Shown here: piece by piece, positions 46,760-56,193 of the stretch
Layout: each line of letters opens with the position of its first letter
Position numbering within the stretch: the stretch's first letter is position 1
DNA from: Fretibacter rubidus
GTDB taxonomy: Bacteria; Pseudomonadota; Alphaproteobacteria; Caulobacterales; Maricaulaceae
Direction: 5' to 3'
Length of the DNA: 64,000 bases
NCBI RefSeq assembly: GCF_041429785.1
Contig: NZ_CP163423.1
Span: forward strand, 1,674,001-1,738,000
The notes under the pieces: model-generated
The model's input: only the letters and a program-made list of their open reading frames with translations
What the model was told of the DNA's origin: nothing
The model's database searches: none
Made by a program: the position numbers and the translations under genes

Positions 46760-47737
46760 CTATGCTGCGAATGTTGTGCCGGCCCCGATTGGAAGGCCGC
46801 CATTTAAGATTAAATTTTCAAGTTTTTTCATGTGATAATTGCGGCTGCCCCATTCATTGGCCAAGGCCCAGACCCGTTTCATAAAGAGGTGAAGATCCAC
46901 TTCGAAAGTATAGCCCATGCCGCCGTGAACTTGGACGGCGGTTTCGGCTGCAAATATAGCTGTATCGATGGCAGCAATTTTGGCCGTGTGAACGGCTCGC
47001 CCACCTTGAAGGGCTGCTAGGTGCACCATAGGCCGCGTAAATTCTATTTGTGTGTAAACGGAAGCAAGGTGATGCTTAATCGCCTGAAAAGACCCAATGG
47101 GTTTACCGAATTGCTGTCTGTCTTTGGCATAGTCTACGGACATATCTACCATGCGAGCTGATAGTCCAACCAGCTGCGCCGCCGTCAAAACCGCGCCGTA
47201 ATGGTTCGCTAATTCATTGTGCTCGCCGGAAATATCGGCTTTCCAAATGGACCTAAGCGGATCAACTGACGCGCGCGCATTCAGGCTTACATCCGCTTTA
47301 TCAACCAACTTACCGCCGGTCTCGGACGTTACGATAAATTTGGTGCAATGCTCCGCTTGATTATTGTATGTCTGAAGCGGCGAGATAACGCCGATAGGTA
47401 ATTTTCCCAGAGCAGCTTGCTCTAGAGCGATTTCCTCTCCCATTTGCTGCAATAGCGGAATAGCAATGCCTGCAAGCTCAACAAAGGGCTCCGGTAGATT
47501 GGCATAACCCGCAGCTTCTGCAACACCCGCCATAACGACGAGTGACTGCTCCAAGCCACCCGCTGACTCGGGCGCCATAAGACCAAACAAACCAAGTTCG
47601 CCCATTTGCCCCCAAATATCAGAGACAGATTCACCTTTGACGATAGCGCGCATACGTTCTGACGTATTTTCACCGTCAAAAACAGCCTTTGCCGCATCAA
47701 TCAGATCTTGCTGATCTTCTGTAAATCGGAAATCCAT
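46760..47737 (-). CDS. Acyl-CoA dehydrogenase, short subunit (FadE32/FadE33-like)
   Basis: A 325-residue acyl-CoA dehydrogenase-family protein, short like FadE32/FadE33 of mycobacteria. It starts MDFRFTEDQQDLIDAAKAVF and has LGLFGLMAPESAGGLEQS, RQQFGKPIGSFQAIKHHLAS and VQVHGGMGYTFEVDLHLFMK. It lacks the full FAD and catalytic-base set, consistent with a heteromeric partner; the adjacent 385-residue dehydrogenase 17 bases upstream is the likely mate. In mycobacteria such pairs act on the ring-opened C/D-ring CoA thioester. Confidence 0.85.
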   Translation of the reverse strand: MDFRFTEDQQDLIDAAKAVFDGENTSERMRAIVKGESVSDIWGQMGELGLFGLMAPESAGGLEQSLVVMAGVAEAAGYANLPEPFVELAGIAIPLLQQMGEEIALEQAALGKLPIGVISPLQTYNNQAEHCTKFIVTSETGGKLVDKADVSLNARASVDPLRSIWKADISGEHNELANHYGAVLTAAQLVGLSARMVDMSVDYAKDRQQFGKPIGSFQAIKHHLASVYTQIEFTRPMVHLAALQGGRAVHTAKIAAIDTAIFAAETAVQVHGGMGYTFEVDLHLFMKRVWALANEWGSRNYHMKKLENLILNGGLPIGAGTTFAA

Positions 47738-47754
47738 AACGCTATTCCCTCTCT

Positions 47755-48912
47755 CTACTTGCGTGGTAATCCAAGCACACGCTCGGATAAGATGTTGCGT
47801 TGGATTTCGTTTGTACCGGCATAAATTAATCCTGCGAGTGAATGCATATAATTATAAATCCAGCGGCCTTCGTCACTCGCGTCAGTCCCGTCTTGAATTT
47901 CGGCATATGCTCCCAGAATTGTAGTGGCCGTGCGGTTCAAGTGCCTATCCATTTCAGACCAAAATATTTTATTGGCGCTCGACTCTGAACTGACGGAAGC
48001 ACCCGCTCCGACACGTGCGACCAACTGATAAGTAGCCGCGCAAAAGCGTTCTGCATTCATCCAAGCCTGCAGGACTTGTTCGCCCACACCCGAAGACAGC
48101 GTGTCTTTATTTTCATTGTAAAGATCAACGAGGCGCGCAGCGGCGGCTTGGAACCGTGAGGGCGAACGTAACAAGAGGCCGCGTTCAAACCCGGCTGTCG
48201 CCATCGCAACGCCCCAACCGCCATGCTCCGGACCTAACAAGTTTTCAACAGGAACGCGGACTTCATCGAAGAATAGCTCGGCAAAACCATCTTTGCCATC
48301 AAGCTGCGCAATCGGGCGAATGGTTAGCCCTGGACTATCAAGCGGAATAAGAAGTTTAGAGAGACCTTTATGACGCTCGCTTCCTTCCTCCGTGCGCACC
48401 AATGCAAAGCACCAATCCGCAAAGACAGCCCGACTTGACCATGTCTTTTGACCGCTAACGATGTAATGGTCACCATCCCGTACGGCTTTGGTACGAATGG
48501 CGGCCATGTCAGAACCAGCTCCCGGCTCACTCCAGGCTTGCGCCCATATCTCATCACCCGACGCCATAGGCGGTAAAAAACGAGCTTTTTGAGCCTCGGT
48601 TCCATATTCCATAATAGTTGGGGCGAGCAAAAAAATACCGTTTTGACTCACGCGTAATGGTCCATCGGCACCGTAATACTCTTCTTCGAAAATAAGCCAT
48701 GAGGTCAAATCGAGGCCGCGCCCGCCATATTCTTTTGGCCAGTTCACATTGCCCCATCGATCTTTAAACAGTACGCGCTCCCATTCGCGGTGCTCTTCAA
48801 AGCCTTCTTGAGTGTCAAAAGATTTTAACCGCTTTTTGGGTAAGTTATCAGCCAGCCAATCTCGCACCTCGGCGCGAAATTCATTTTGCTCTTGTGTGTA
48901 TTGAATATCCAT
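47755..48912 (-). CDS. Acyl-CoA dehydrogenase, full-length subunit (FadE31-like)
   Basis: A 385-residue acyl-CoA dehydrogenase. Motifs are WAQAWSEPGAGSDMAAIRTK, YIVSGQKTWSSRAVFADWCF, FAELFFDEVRVPVENLLG and IYAGTNEIQRNILSERVLGL. The catalytic position of YEG reads YAG, again lacking the standard Glu. Length and place beside a short FadE fit FadE31 of mycobacteria, but the assignment to FadE31 versus another paralogue is tentative. It abuts echA20 with a one-base overlap. Confidence 0.84.
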   Translation of the reverse strand: MDIQYTQEQNEFRAEVRDWLADNLPKKRLKSFDTQEGFEEHREWERVLFKDRWGNVNWPKEYGGRGLDLTSWLIFEEEYYGADGPLRVSQNGIFLLAPTIMEYGTEAQKARFLPPMASGDEIWAQAWSEPGAGSDMAAIRTKAVRDGDHYIVSGQKTWSSRAVFADWCFALVRTEEGSERHKGLSKLLIPLDSPGLTIRPIAQLDGKDGFAELFFDEVRVPVENLLGPEHGGWGVAMATAGFERGLLLRSPSRFQAAAARLVDLYNENKDTLSSGVGEQVLQAWMNAERFCAATYQLVARVGAGASVSSESSANKIFWSEMDRHLNRTATTILGAYAEIQDGTDASDEGRWIYNYMHSLAGLIYAGTNEIQRNILSERVLGLPRK

Positions 48913-49667
48913 TATTTTTTAAACTCAGCTGATTTGCCCGTCTCGACGAAAGCGTCACGCGATTTTTGGCTGTCTTCATGCATATACATTTCAAAAGTGA
49001 ACCCCTGTTCCCAGCGATAGCTAGCATCAACGTCAAAGGGCTCGATGCCGTTTAAAGCTTGTTTGGCAATGCGGATGGCGTCGCGAGATTTTTCTGCAAT
49101 TGTCGTCGCATAGACCTTGGCTTCTTCGACAAGATTTTCTTTGGGAACCACTTTCTCAATACCGCCAAGGCGGTAGGCTTCTTGCGCCGGTATTTTTCCG
49201 CCTGTCAAAAATGCAGCGCGTACTTTTGCAACGCCCAGCATACGCTGTAGATGGGAAGCCCCACCCATAGCGCCCCTGTCAATCTCCGGGAGAGAAAAAT
49301 AGGCATCATCCGAGGCAATGACGATATCCGCTGCACCGCACATCAGCACGCCGCCGCCAATAATAAATTTATGAGCCGCAACAATCACGGGCACTTCACA
49401 CTCATGTATAGCTTTGCCTGTTAGGTAATTTCCTTTGTTAACACCGACAATTGCAGAACCGTCATGGGCAAGTTCTTTTATGTCAACGCCAGCGCAAAAA
49501 CCTTTCCCTTCGGAGCGTATGAGGATTACTTTCACATCCTGACGACGTCCCAATTCAGTAACAATATTAGGAATCTCGTTCCACGTTTCACTGTTGAAGG
49601 CGTTGACGGGCGGAAAATCGAAAACAATCTCAGCGATATTGTTTTGAACATTCGTATGGATAGGCAT
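48912..49667 (-). CDS. echA20: Ring D hydrolase EchA20-like crotonase
   Basis: A 251-residue crotonase homologous throughout to mycobacterial EchA20 (Rv3550), which opens steroid ring D of the intermediate HIEC-CoA. Matching blocks are FDFPPVNAFNSETWNEI, GKGFCAGVDIKELA, the oxyanion region AHKFIIGGGVLMCGAADIVI, SLPEIDRGAMGGASHLQRML and YRWEQGFTFEMYMHEDSQK. It lies between the FadE31-like gene and ipdC, an arrangement also seen in the actinobacterial HIP genes. Confidence 0.88.
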   Translation of the reverse strand: MPIHTNVQNNIAEIVFDFPPVNAFNSETWNEIPNIVTELGRRQDVKVILIRSEGKGFCAGVDIKELAHDGSAIVGVNKGNYLTGKAIHECEVPVIVAAHKFIIGGGVLMCGAADIVIASDDAYFSLPEIDRGAMGGASHLQRMLGVAKVRAAFLTGGKIPAQEAYRLGGIEKVVPKENLVEEAKVYATTIAEKSRDAIRIAKQALNGIEPFDVDASYRWEQGFTFEMYMHEDSQKSRDAFVETGKSAEFKK

Positions 49668-49668
49668 A

Positions 49669-50727
49669 TTAAGCCCTCACTTTATCTAAACTGTGATTAG
49701 CGGATGAGATAATGTCGGCTAATAGCGCTTCACAACTTGGCACATCATCAATGATACCGGCCACTTGCCCGCTCGGCAGCACGCCTTCATGTGGCTTACC
49801 TTGAACAACTGTCTTTTGCAGCATGATTGGCGCATTGGCTGCCATCATCGTTTGACCGAATGTCATATCGGTTTTGCTGGCCATTGCCCAAGATGTTTTA
49901 AGCATCTCCGGCATTGTCATGCCTGTTTCAGCTTTAAACTTCATTCCATTCTTCATAGCCATGATAAGCATGCCTAGCTTGGATGATTTCTCAAGCTTAG
50001 CGAGCGTATCATTCATAATCATACGCTGCGGAAGACCGTCTAATTTCGTAGAGACAGGAATGTTTGTTACGTCTGATTTTAAATACTCGTTCTTTGACGT
50101 CACTGGCATCGGGCTGTCTGACGTCATCATAAAACGCGTCCCCATAGCAATGCCATCAGCCCCGAAAGCCAAAGCCGCGGCAAGACCGCGCCCGTCTTTA
50201 AATCCGCCGCAAGCGACAATCGGAACCCCTAAATTCTGATCAATGACTTGAGCCAGTAAAAGCCATGTCGGTGTGGCGCCAGTATGACCGCCGCCTTCTT
50301 GCCCTTGGCAGACCAGCGCGTCAGCGCCCATTTTAACAGCCCTAGCGGCATGTTTACTTGCGCCAATTGTAGGAACGCATTTCAAGCCTGCGGCTTTAAC
50401 CTTTTCAACAATCTTCGGTGAAGGGCCACGGCCGTAAGATAGCGCCGCAACATCATAATCAATACACATATCAATGATCCGGTCGATCCCGGGCTGAAAG
50501 GCATGAATATTAACGCCAAAGGGCTTGTCAGTGTTTGACTTGATGATTTTGATTTCAGACTCGGCTTCCTCAGGTGTCATAACCGCAGCGGCTAAAAATC
50601 CAAACGCACCCGCCTTTACGCTTGCGCTCACGAGTTGAGACGTCGCCACCCAACCCATAGCCGTTTGAATGACGGGGTATTCGCATCCCAGTAACTCAGT
50701 GAGAGGTGTTTTAAAGGCGGATGACAT
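49669..50727 (-). CDS. ipdC: Flavin-dependent oxidoreductase IpdC-like (nitronate monooxygenase family)
   Basis: A 352-residue FMN TIM-barrel protein of the nitronate monooxygenase/enoyl reductase superfamily. It has YPVIQTAMGWVATSQLVSAS, KPFGVNIHAFQPG, ADALVCQGQEGGGHTGATPT (FMN-binding) and ACGGFKDGRGLAAALAFGAD. Its order with echA20 and ipdAB, and its length, match actinobacterial IpdC (Rv3553), required to process the HIP rings. Alternative: a generic nitronate monooxygenase, unlikely in this context. Confidence 0.86.
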   Translation of the reverse strand: MSSAFKTPLTELLGCEYPVIQTAMGWVATSQLVSASVKAGAFGFLAAAVMTPEEAESEIKIIKSNTDKPFGVNIHAFQPGIDRIIDMCIDYDVAALSYGRGPSPKIVEKVKAAGLKCVPTIGASKHAARAVKMGADALVCQGQEGGGHTGATPTWLLLAQVIDQNLGVPIVACGGFKDGRGLAAALAFGADGIAMGTRFMMTSDSPMPVTSKNEYLKSDVTNIPVSTKLDGLPQRMIMNDTLAKLEKSSKLGMLIMAMKNGMKFKAETGMTMPEMLKTSWAMASKTDMTFGQTMMAANAPIMLQKTVVQGKPHEGVLPSGQVAGIIDDVPSCEALLADIISSANHSLDKVRA

Positions 50728-50729
50728 GA

Positions 50730-51623
50730 TTAAGACTTGTCCTTATTAGCGGCTTCTTTGGCTTTGTTTTTCTCAGCCATTTCCTTGCTGTAATTCCCTG
50801 CAATGAAATCACCCGTAACAATCGTATTATTGGCGTGTGCAAAGTGATGATAGCCATAAGCCGCATCCATTGCGGCGCGTTTTCCTTGCAAATCTTCTGC
50901 TTGATTGAGCGTGAGTTTGGTTAAATTCAGACCCATGCGCGGCTGCTTAGCAATTTTGAGCGCCCAGTCTTTTACAGCATCTTCCAGATCTTCACGCGGA
51001 ACCACTTTGTTGATCATTCCCGCATCACAGACCCGCTGCGCGCTCCAGCGTTCACCCAGCATCAAAAACTCTTTGGCACGCCGCACATTCAGCTCAAATG
51101 GGTGAGCAAAATACTCAACACCCGGGAAACCCATTTGCACAACGGGATCCTGGAAGAAGGCATCATCAGACGCGACAATCAAATCGCAAACCCAAGCCAG
51201 CATAAGCCCGCCTGCAATGCAGCCTTTATGGACTTGGGCAATTGTAGGCTTTGGCACGGATCGCCAGCGGCGACACAGTTCAAGATAGACCTCTTGTTCC
51301 CGTACAAAAGCGAGCTCCGCCCCAGGTTTATTCGCATGATCGTAATTCATTGTACGGCGGTCAGGGCGCCCGACGTGATAATCACGTCCCGGCGTGCCGA
51401 TATCGTGACCCGCAGAGAAATGTTTTCCGTTAGCGCGCAGGACAATAACCTTCACATCATCATCGGCGGTGGCCTTGTAAAACGCATCATCCAGCGCATA
51501 AAGAAGATGTCCATTCTGCGCATTGTGGTATTTCACACGGTTAAGCGTCAGATAAGCAATACCGTCTTCTACGTCGTATAGAACTGGTGGTTCATCTTCA
51601 AAAATAGGATCAACTTTTTCCAT
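50730..51623 (-). CDS. Divergent enoyl-CoA hydratase-family protein
   Basis: A 297-residue crotonase, longer than usual. The oxyanion-hole segments are GKHFSAGHDIGTPGRDY and HKGCIAGGLMLAWVCDLIVA. At the positions of the two catalytic Glu it has FFQDPVVQMGFPGVEYFAHP, so the standard hydratase Glu pair is not in its usual place. A Lys-rich tail (EMAEKNKAKEAANKDK) ends the protein. It is coupled to ipdB by one base and lies three bases before ipdC. It may hydrolyse or hydrate a ring-derived CoA ester; the step is unknown. Confidence 0.82.
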   Translation of the reverse strand: MEKVDPIFEDEPPVLYDVEDGIAYLTLNRVKYHNAQNGHLLYALDDAFYKATADDDVKVIVLRANGKHFSAGHDIGTPGRDYHVGRPDRRTMNYDHANKPGAELAFVREQEVYLELCRRWRSVPKPTIAQVHKGCIAGGLMLAWVCDLIVASDDAFFQDPVVQMGFPGVEYFAHPFELNVRRAKEFLMLGERWSAQRVCDAGMINKVVPREDLEDAVKDWALKIAKQPRMGLNLTKLTLNQAEDLQGKRAAMDAAYGYHHFAHANNTIVTGDFIAGNYSKEMAEKNKAKEAANKDKS

Positions 51624-52420
51624 TACGCCGCCTTCTCTCGTACGCCTGGAGGGTTATCTTTGAATATATAAGCTCGCAGATTATGCGGGTCATATTTCGC
51701 AATAATATCAAGCTGCGCTTGCGTTGGATCAGCCGTTGTAGGAATGTTATCAGGACGCATAAGCTCAAACCCTGTATTCTCTTGAACCTCCTCAAACGTC
51801 ACACCGGGATGCAATGAGCGCACACGAATAGCATGATTAGGCCCTTCAAAATCAAGCACACAAAGATTGGTGATGATTTGGCGATGGTCGAGACCAATCG
51901 GATATTTCCCATTTGGATAACGCGCAGGATTATATCCTGCGCCGCTTACCATGCTCACCTCGTCTGCGACTAAAGCACGTTTATTGTGGCTCGCAAAAAA
52001 CATAGAGGTTCTGTTATTGACTGTATTTCCCGGAAGTCCACGCACACCAAGCATGGTGACCTTTGGCTTTTTGTAATCACCAATACATGACAAGTTCATT
52101 TGGCCGTATTTGTCGACTTGCACAGGGCCCACAAAGGCGTGGCGGTTGCCGGCAGCAACGATAGTAAAAACCCGCTCATATCCGATCCGGCCTTCGCGCT
52201 TGGTTTCAAAGTCAGGACGCGGGCCAACAGGAACAGGCTCGGACGCTAAATAATAAACACCGTCACTCATCATCATTCCGGGCAGGAAAGTTTCCTTAGC
52301 GATATAGCCCGCTAATTTTGGAAGTGTCCCAATCAGCGTTGCAAATACCTCAGGCGTTTCGTCACGAAATATTTCAGATGCGGCGCAAATCGCAAGCTCA
52401 GCAAGAGTATAATCGGTCAT
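51623..52420 (-). CDS. ipdB: COCHEA-CoA hydrolase, IpdB-like beta subunit
   Basis: A 265-residue CoA-transferase-fold subunit. Recognisable blocks are MTDYTLAELAICAASEIFRD, GNRHAFVGPVQVDKYGQMNL, GVRGLPGNTVNNRTSMFFAS and ITNLCVLDFEG. With IpdA it forms the heteromer that hydrolyses steroid ring C in the HIP pathway. It is 11 bases downstream of ipdA. Confidence 0.87.
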   Translation of the reverse strand: MTDYTLAELAICAASEIFRDETPEVFATLIGTLPKLAGYIAKETFLPGMMMSDGVYYLASEPVPVGPRPDFETKREGRIGYERVFTIVAAGNRHAFVGPVQVDKYGQMNLSCIGDYKKPKVTMLGVRGLPGNTVNNRTSMFFASHNKRALVADEVSMVSGAGYNPARYPNGKYPIGLDHRQIITNLCVLDFEGPNHAIRVRSLHPGVTFEEVQENTGFELMRPDNIPTTADPTQAQLDIIAKYDPHNLRAYIFKDNPPGVREKAA

Positions 52421-52431
52421 CTCATTATCTC

Positions 52432-53307
52432 CTAAAATGCCGGCAGTGGTAGGCTGCGGATATGCTCGGCACCGCCAACTTTTTCGGTGTAATTATCTGC
52501 CCCAACAAACTCAGACACGTAATCTTCCCAACCCTCTTTAGCCGTTGCATTGTAAGCTTTAAGATGCGCGACATCGAAGCCGTAATCAGGTCCATTTGAT
52601 GTTGGATGCGCGCCGAACTCAGCCTCTGCTACACCCGCAACACGGCTGCGCTCGATAGGCATTCGCAGAATTTTATAGTCGTCATTAAAGGCACTCGTCT
52701 CAACGATGCGTTCACAGCTAAGGTAAGATTTTTTAGCAGCACGGCAGAACCACTCATCAAAGAACATATCCGGTCCGCCAATCCAACTATTGCCGCGTTG
52801 ATCAGCTTCAGTTACGTGGCAAAGCGCGACATCAAGTTTCAATGCAGGCATAGCAACATAATGTTCATCGCTGTAGGGACTTTTAATGGTTTTAATGTCA
52901 GGATTATAGGTCATGACATCCGTACCAAGTCCCGCGACGCAGGGCAAAAAGTCTAAGCGCTGAGCCGCAGCTTTTAACCCGAGTTGAAACATACCCTCAT
53001 CAATTTCCATGACATCAAACTCCCCTGCGCTCCGTGCACGGCGGAAATGCGCCTCAAGCGGTATGGCGTCCAAAGTTACAAAACTAAACACCAGCTTCTT
53101 GATTTTACCCGCGCTGGCGAGCATGCCCACATCGCAGCCGCCATAAGAGACAATCGTCAAATCTTTCAGATTAGACTTCACAATCTCGCGGATAATCGCC
53201 ATGGGCTTTTGCCGTGCGCCCCATCCGCCTATACCGATTGTCATGCCGTCTTCAAGAGAGGCAACGATACCGGCAACGCTCATGCGTTTATCTAAGATAT
53301 TTGTCAT
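52432..53307 (-). CDS. ipdA: COCHEA-CoA hydrolase, IpdA-like alpha subunit
   Basis: A 291-residue class I CoA-transferase-fold protein. It shows GMTIGIGGWGARQKPMAIIR, LTIVSYGGCDVGMLASAGKI, MEIDEGMFQLGLKAAAQRLD and LPCVAGLGTDVM, in the same order and spacing as mycobacterial IpdA (292 residues). IpdAB hydrolyses ring C of COCHEA-CoA, the last ring opening of steroid degradation. The ATG overlaps the stop of the dioxygenase gene by four bases, linking ring A/B and ring C/D modules in one transcript. Confidence 0.88.
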   Translation of the reverse strand: MTNILDKRMSVAGIVASLEDGMTIGIGGWGARQKPMAIIREIVKSNLKDLTIVSYGGCDVGMLASAGKIKKLVFSFVTLDAIPLEAHFRRARSAGEFDVMEIDEGMFQLGLKAAAQRLDFLPCVAGLGTDVMTYNPDIKTIKSPYSDEHYVAMPALKLDVALCHVTEADQRGNSWIGGPDMFFDEWFCRAAKKSYLSCERIVETSAFNDDYKILRMPIERSRVAGVAEAEFGAHPTSNGPDYGFDVAHLKAYNATAKEGWEDYVSEFVGADNYTEKVGGAEHIRSLPLPAF

Positions 53308-54206
53308 GCGTTTGGCTCCGGAAAATTATATTCATGTCCCCAAATATCACCCTCTGTGGATTTGGTTGGGGTAAAAGCGTCCCAGTCTTCAATCGTCTTG
53401 CCGTCATAACCGACTTCAAAGGCTATCCCGCCAGGGGCCATAAAATAAAAGCTAATCATTTCGTCATTGGAATGACGCCCCAGTGTGGCAAGGATATGAA
53501 GTCCGGCCGCTTTGACGCGGTCCATGCAATGTCCCACTTCGTCCATGCTTCCAACTTCCGCCATAAGGTGAACGACACCTGCGGGGTTTGGAAAATTATA
53601 CAGCGCAAGCGTATGGTGACGCGGATTATTGGCGTGCATGAAATAAACACGCTGATCTGGAAAATCAGGCGCAAAAGGTGGTAATGTTAAATCATCAGAA
53701 CAGCCAAAGCCCATCACATCCTCATAGAAACGAATGGTCGCATCGTTTTCCGGCGCGGGCAAAACGACATGCCCCAAGCCCATTTCACCGGTTTTAAACT
53801 CTTCAATATCGTGTAGCGGTGTAAAAGCGCTGCCCGTCTCGCGTCCGTAAAAAACTTCGACATTGTTGCCCGAAGGGTCCTGGCAAAAGGCAACAGCCTT
53901 AACCGCACGATGAGCCGCGTCCTCATCCGAACCCATAGTCACATCAACGCCAGCATCTTTATAGGCACTCATTTGCGCGTCAAAGACGGCTCTTGATCCC
54001 GCATCATAACCAGATGCGAGGTAACGGTCGCTGTCACCTTTGACAATCATATAACGAAAAGGGGCGTCATCCATACGGAGATATTGCGCATCAGCTTTTC
54101 CGTAGGATTTGCCTATGCCAAAGCCCAAAACATCTTGTGCAAATTCTGCCCAAGACATCGGGTCTGTTACCTGCAATACAGCATAGCCTAAATTTTCAAC
54201 ACTCAT
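53304..54206 (-). CDS. hsaC: Extradiol ring-cleavage dioxygenase (HsaC/TesB type)
   Basis: A 300-residue two-domain vicinal-oxygen-chelate dioxygenase that cleaves the catecholic A ring (3,4-DHSA) of the 9,10-seco steroid. The iron ligands are visible as His in [11 protein letters not shown], His in [13 protein letters not shown] and Glu in [11 protein letters not shown]. Usual Fe-binding C-terminal domain (about 145-290) and degenerate N-terminal domain are both present. It is coupled by four-base overlaps to hsaF upstream and ipdA downstream. Confidence 0.9.
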   Translation of the reverse strand: MSVENLGYAVLQVTDPMSWAEFAQDVLGFGIGKSYGKADAQYLRMDDAPFRYMIVKGDSDRYLASGYDAGSRAVFDAQMSAYKDAGVDVTMGSDEDAAHRAVKAVAFCQDPSGNNVEVFYGRETGSAFTPLHDIEEFKTGEMGLGHVVLPAPENDATIRFYEDVMGFGCSDDLTLPPFAPDFPDQRVYFMHANNPRHHTLALYNFPNPAGVVHLMAEVGSMDEVGHCMDRVKAAGLHILATLGRHSNDEMISFYFMAPGGIAFEVGYDGKTIEDWDAFTPTKSTEGDIWGHEYNFPEPNA

Positions 54207-55249
54207 GCTGAAGCCTCCTTTGCCTTTTTCAAATCAAGCGCCACATCAACAATCATATCCTCTTGCCCTCCGACCATACGTCTGCGCCCAAGCTCAACTA
54301 ATATTTCGCGCGTATCCATACCGTAGTCTTCGGCGGCCTTTTCGGCATGACGCAGGAAGCTAGAGTAAACACCTGCATATCCCAGGCTAAGTGTTTCGCG
54401 GTCTACGCGAACAGGACGGTCTTGCAATGGGCGAACGAGCTCTTCTGCGGCGTCCATCAGCTTGAAAACATCACAGCCGTGGTTCCAGCCTTTTTTCTCA
54501 ATAGCCGCGATAAAGACTTCAAGTGGCGCGTTGCCTGCCCCTGCCCCCATAGCGGCGAGTGAGGCGTCCACACGCCGCGCCCCGTTTTGTACCGCAACTA
54601 TCGAATTGGCAACGCCAAGGGATAGGTTATGGTGTGCGTGGACGCCACGTTCTGTCTCTGGCTTTAAGACCTCATTATAGGCTTTAAACCGATCTGCATA
54701 AGCATCCATGTCAAGCGCGCCGCCGGAATCTGTGACGTATACACATGTTGCACCGTAATCCTCCATCAACTTAGCTTGTTGCGCGAGATGGTTAGGCTCG
54801 GCCATATGACTCATCATCAGAAAGCCAATTGTGTCCATGCCGAGATTGCGCGCAAATTCAATATGCTGCTTTGAGACATCCGCTTCAGTGCAATGTGTGG
54901 CAACACGCACGGATCGTACCCCCAGATCATAGGCCCGTTGAAGCTCTTCTGTCGTCGCAATACCCGGCAAAATAAGTGTCGCGACAGTCGCGTTTTTGAC
55001 GACATCGCAAACGGCTTCTATCCATTCCCAATCGGTGTGTGCACCAAAACCATAATTAAATGCGCCGCCATTTAGTCCGTCGCCATGCGCAATTTCAATC
55101 GCATCCACGCCCGCCTCATCAAGAGCTTTCGCAATACTGCGGACATGGTCGATGGAGTATTGATGCCGGATAGCATGCATGCCGTCACGCAGCGTCACGT
55201 CTTGGATGTAAAGACGATCTTTAGTCGGGTCTTTTATGATACCACTCAT
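54203..55249 (-). CDS. hsaF: 4-Hydroxy-2-oxovalerate-type aldolase (HsaF)
   Basis: A 348-residue DmpG-family class II aldolase, a TIM barrel that splits the ring-A-derived 4-hydroxy-2-oxoacid into pyruvate and an aldehyde. It begins [17 protein letters not shown] (metal Asp and catalytic Arg), has [19 protein letters not shown] and [20 protein letters not shown], and the metal-binding [14 protein letters not shown]. The aldehyde is channelled to the partner dehydrogenase HsaG, encoded immediately upstream with a four-base overlap. Confidence 0.93.
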   Translation of the reverse strand: MSGIIKDPTKDRLYIQDVTLRDGMHAIRHQYSIDHVRSIAKALDEAGVDAIEIAHGDGLNGGAFNYGFGAHTDWEWIEAVCDVVKNATVATLILPGIATTEELQRAYDLGVRSVRVATHCTEADVSKQHIEFARNLGMDTIGFLMMSHMAEPNHLAQQAKLMEDYGATCVYVTDSGGALDMDAYADRFKAYNEVLKPETERGVHAHHNLSLGVANSIVAVQNGARRVDASLAAMGAGAGNAPLEVFIAAIEKKGWNHGCDVFKLMDAAEELVRPLQDRPVRVDRETLSLGYAGVYSSFLRHAEKAAEDYGMDTREILVELGRRRMVGGQEDMIVDVALDLKKAKEASA

Positions 55250-56184
55250 GCCGCTGCTCCGAATTTTTTTCGTGCAATCGCTTCTGCAGTGCCCATGCCT
55301 GCCGAAGTCATGATGTCGAGATTTCCAGCATACTTTGGCAAGAACTGCCCTGCGCCTTCAACCTCAATAAATATAGTAACCTTGAGACCTTCAAACGTGC
55401 CTTGCCCTGGAATGTGCAGCTTATTGTTGCCTGTAAAACGCTCAAACTGGACATCTTGTTTAAGTCGGTATCCGGGAACGTAAGATTGCACGTCAGCAGC
55501 CATCTGCGCGACAGAAGCACGGATGTCGTCCTCCTTACCGCCAACAGACAGTACATAAACTGTATCGCGCATCAGCATTGGCGGCTCAGCTGGGTTTAGG
55601 ATGATAATTGCTTTACCTTTATCGGCACCTCCAACTTGCTCAACGCCCCGTGCTGTCGTGCGGGTAAATTCATCAATATTAGCCCGCGTTCCTGGTCCCG
55701 CCGAACGGGATGAAACTGACGCGACTATTTCGGCATATGGGACTGAATCAGACACGCGAGTGACGGCGTAAACCATTGGAATTGTCGCCTGACCACCACA
55801 TGTCACCATATTCACATTGGGCGCGTCTAAGTGCTCATCCATATTGACGACTGGCACGCAAAACGGCCCAATTGCAGCGGGAGTCAAATCCACCATCTGC
55901 TTGCCTTGTGCCGTACAAATATCGGAATGTTTTTTATGGACATATGCCGACGTTGCATCAAAAACGATTTTGATATCGTCCCAGACATCCAGTTTCTGAG
56001 CGCCTTCTATACCCGTATGGCTCGTCGCATAACCATGCTCACGCGCCTTCGCTAAGCCTTCTGAGGCCTCGTCAATACCAATCACGCAACCAACTTCAAG
56101 AACATCAGACATCTCACTGATTTTCATCATTAAGTCTGTACCAATATTCCCTGACCCAATAATCGCTGTTTTAATTTTTGCCAT
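55246..56184 (-). CDS. hsaG: Acylating aldehyde dehydrogenase (HsaG)
   Basis: A 312-residue DmpF-type dehydrogenase that oxidises the aldehyde made by HsaF to acyl-CoA (propanal to propionyl-CoA in steroid pathways). The NAD motif is [16 protein letters not shown] and the catalytic Cys lies in [17 protein letters not shown]. Length and order are standard. Confidence 0.93.
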   Translation of the reverse strand: MAKIKTAIIGSGNIGTDLMMKISEMSDVLEVGCVIGIDEASEGLAKAREHGYATSHTGIEGAQKLDVWDDIKIVFDATSAYVHKKHSDICTAQGKQMVDLTPAAIGPFCVPVVNMDEHLDAPNVNMVTCGGQATIPMVYAVTRVSDSVPYAEIVASVSSRSAGPGTRANIDEFTRTTARGVEQVGGADKGKAIIILNPAEPPMLMRDTVYVLSVGGKEDDIRASVAQMAADVQSYVPGYRLKQDVQFERFTGNNKLHIPGQGTFEGLKVTIFIEVEGAGQFLPKYAGNLDIMTSAGMGTAEAIARKKFGAAA

Positions 56185-56193
56185 TATAAGCCC

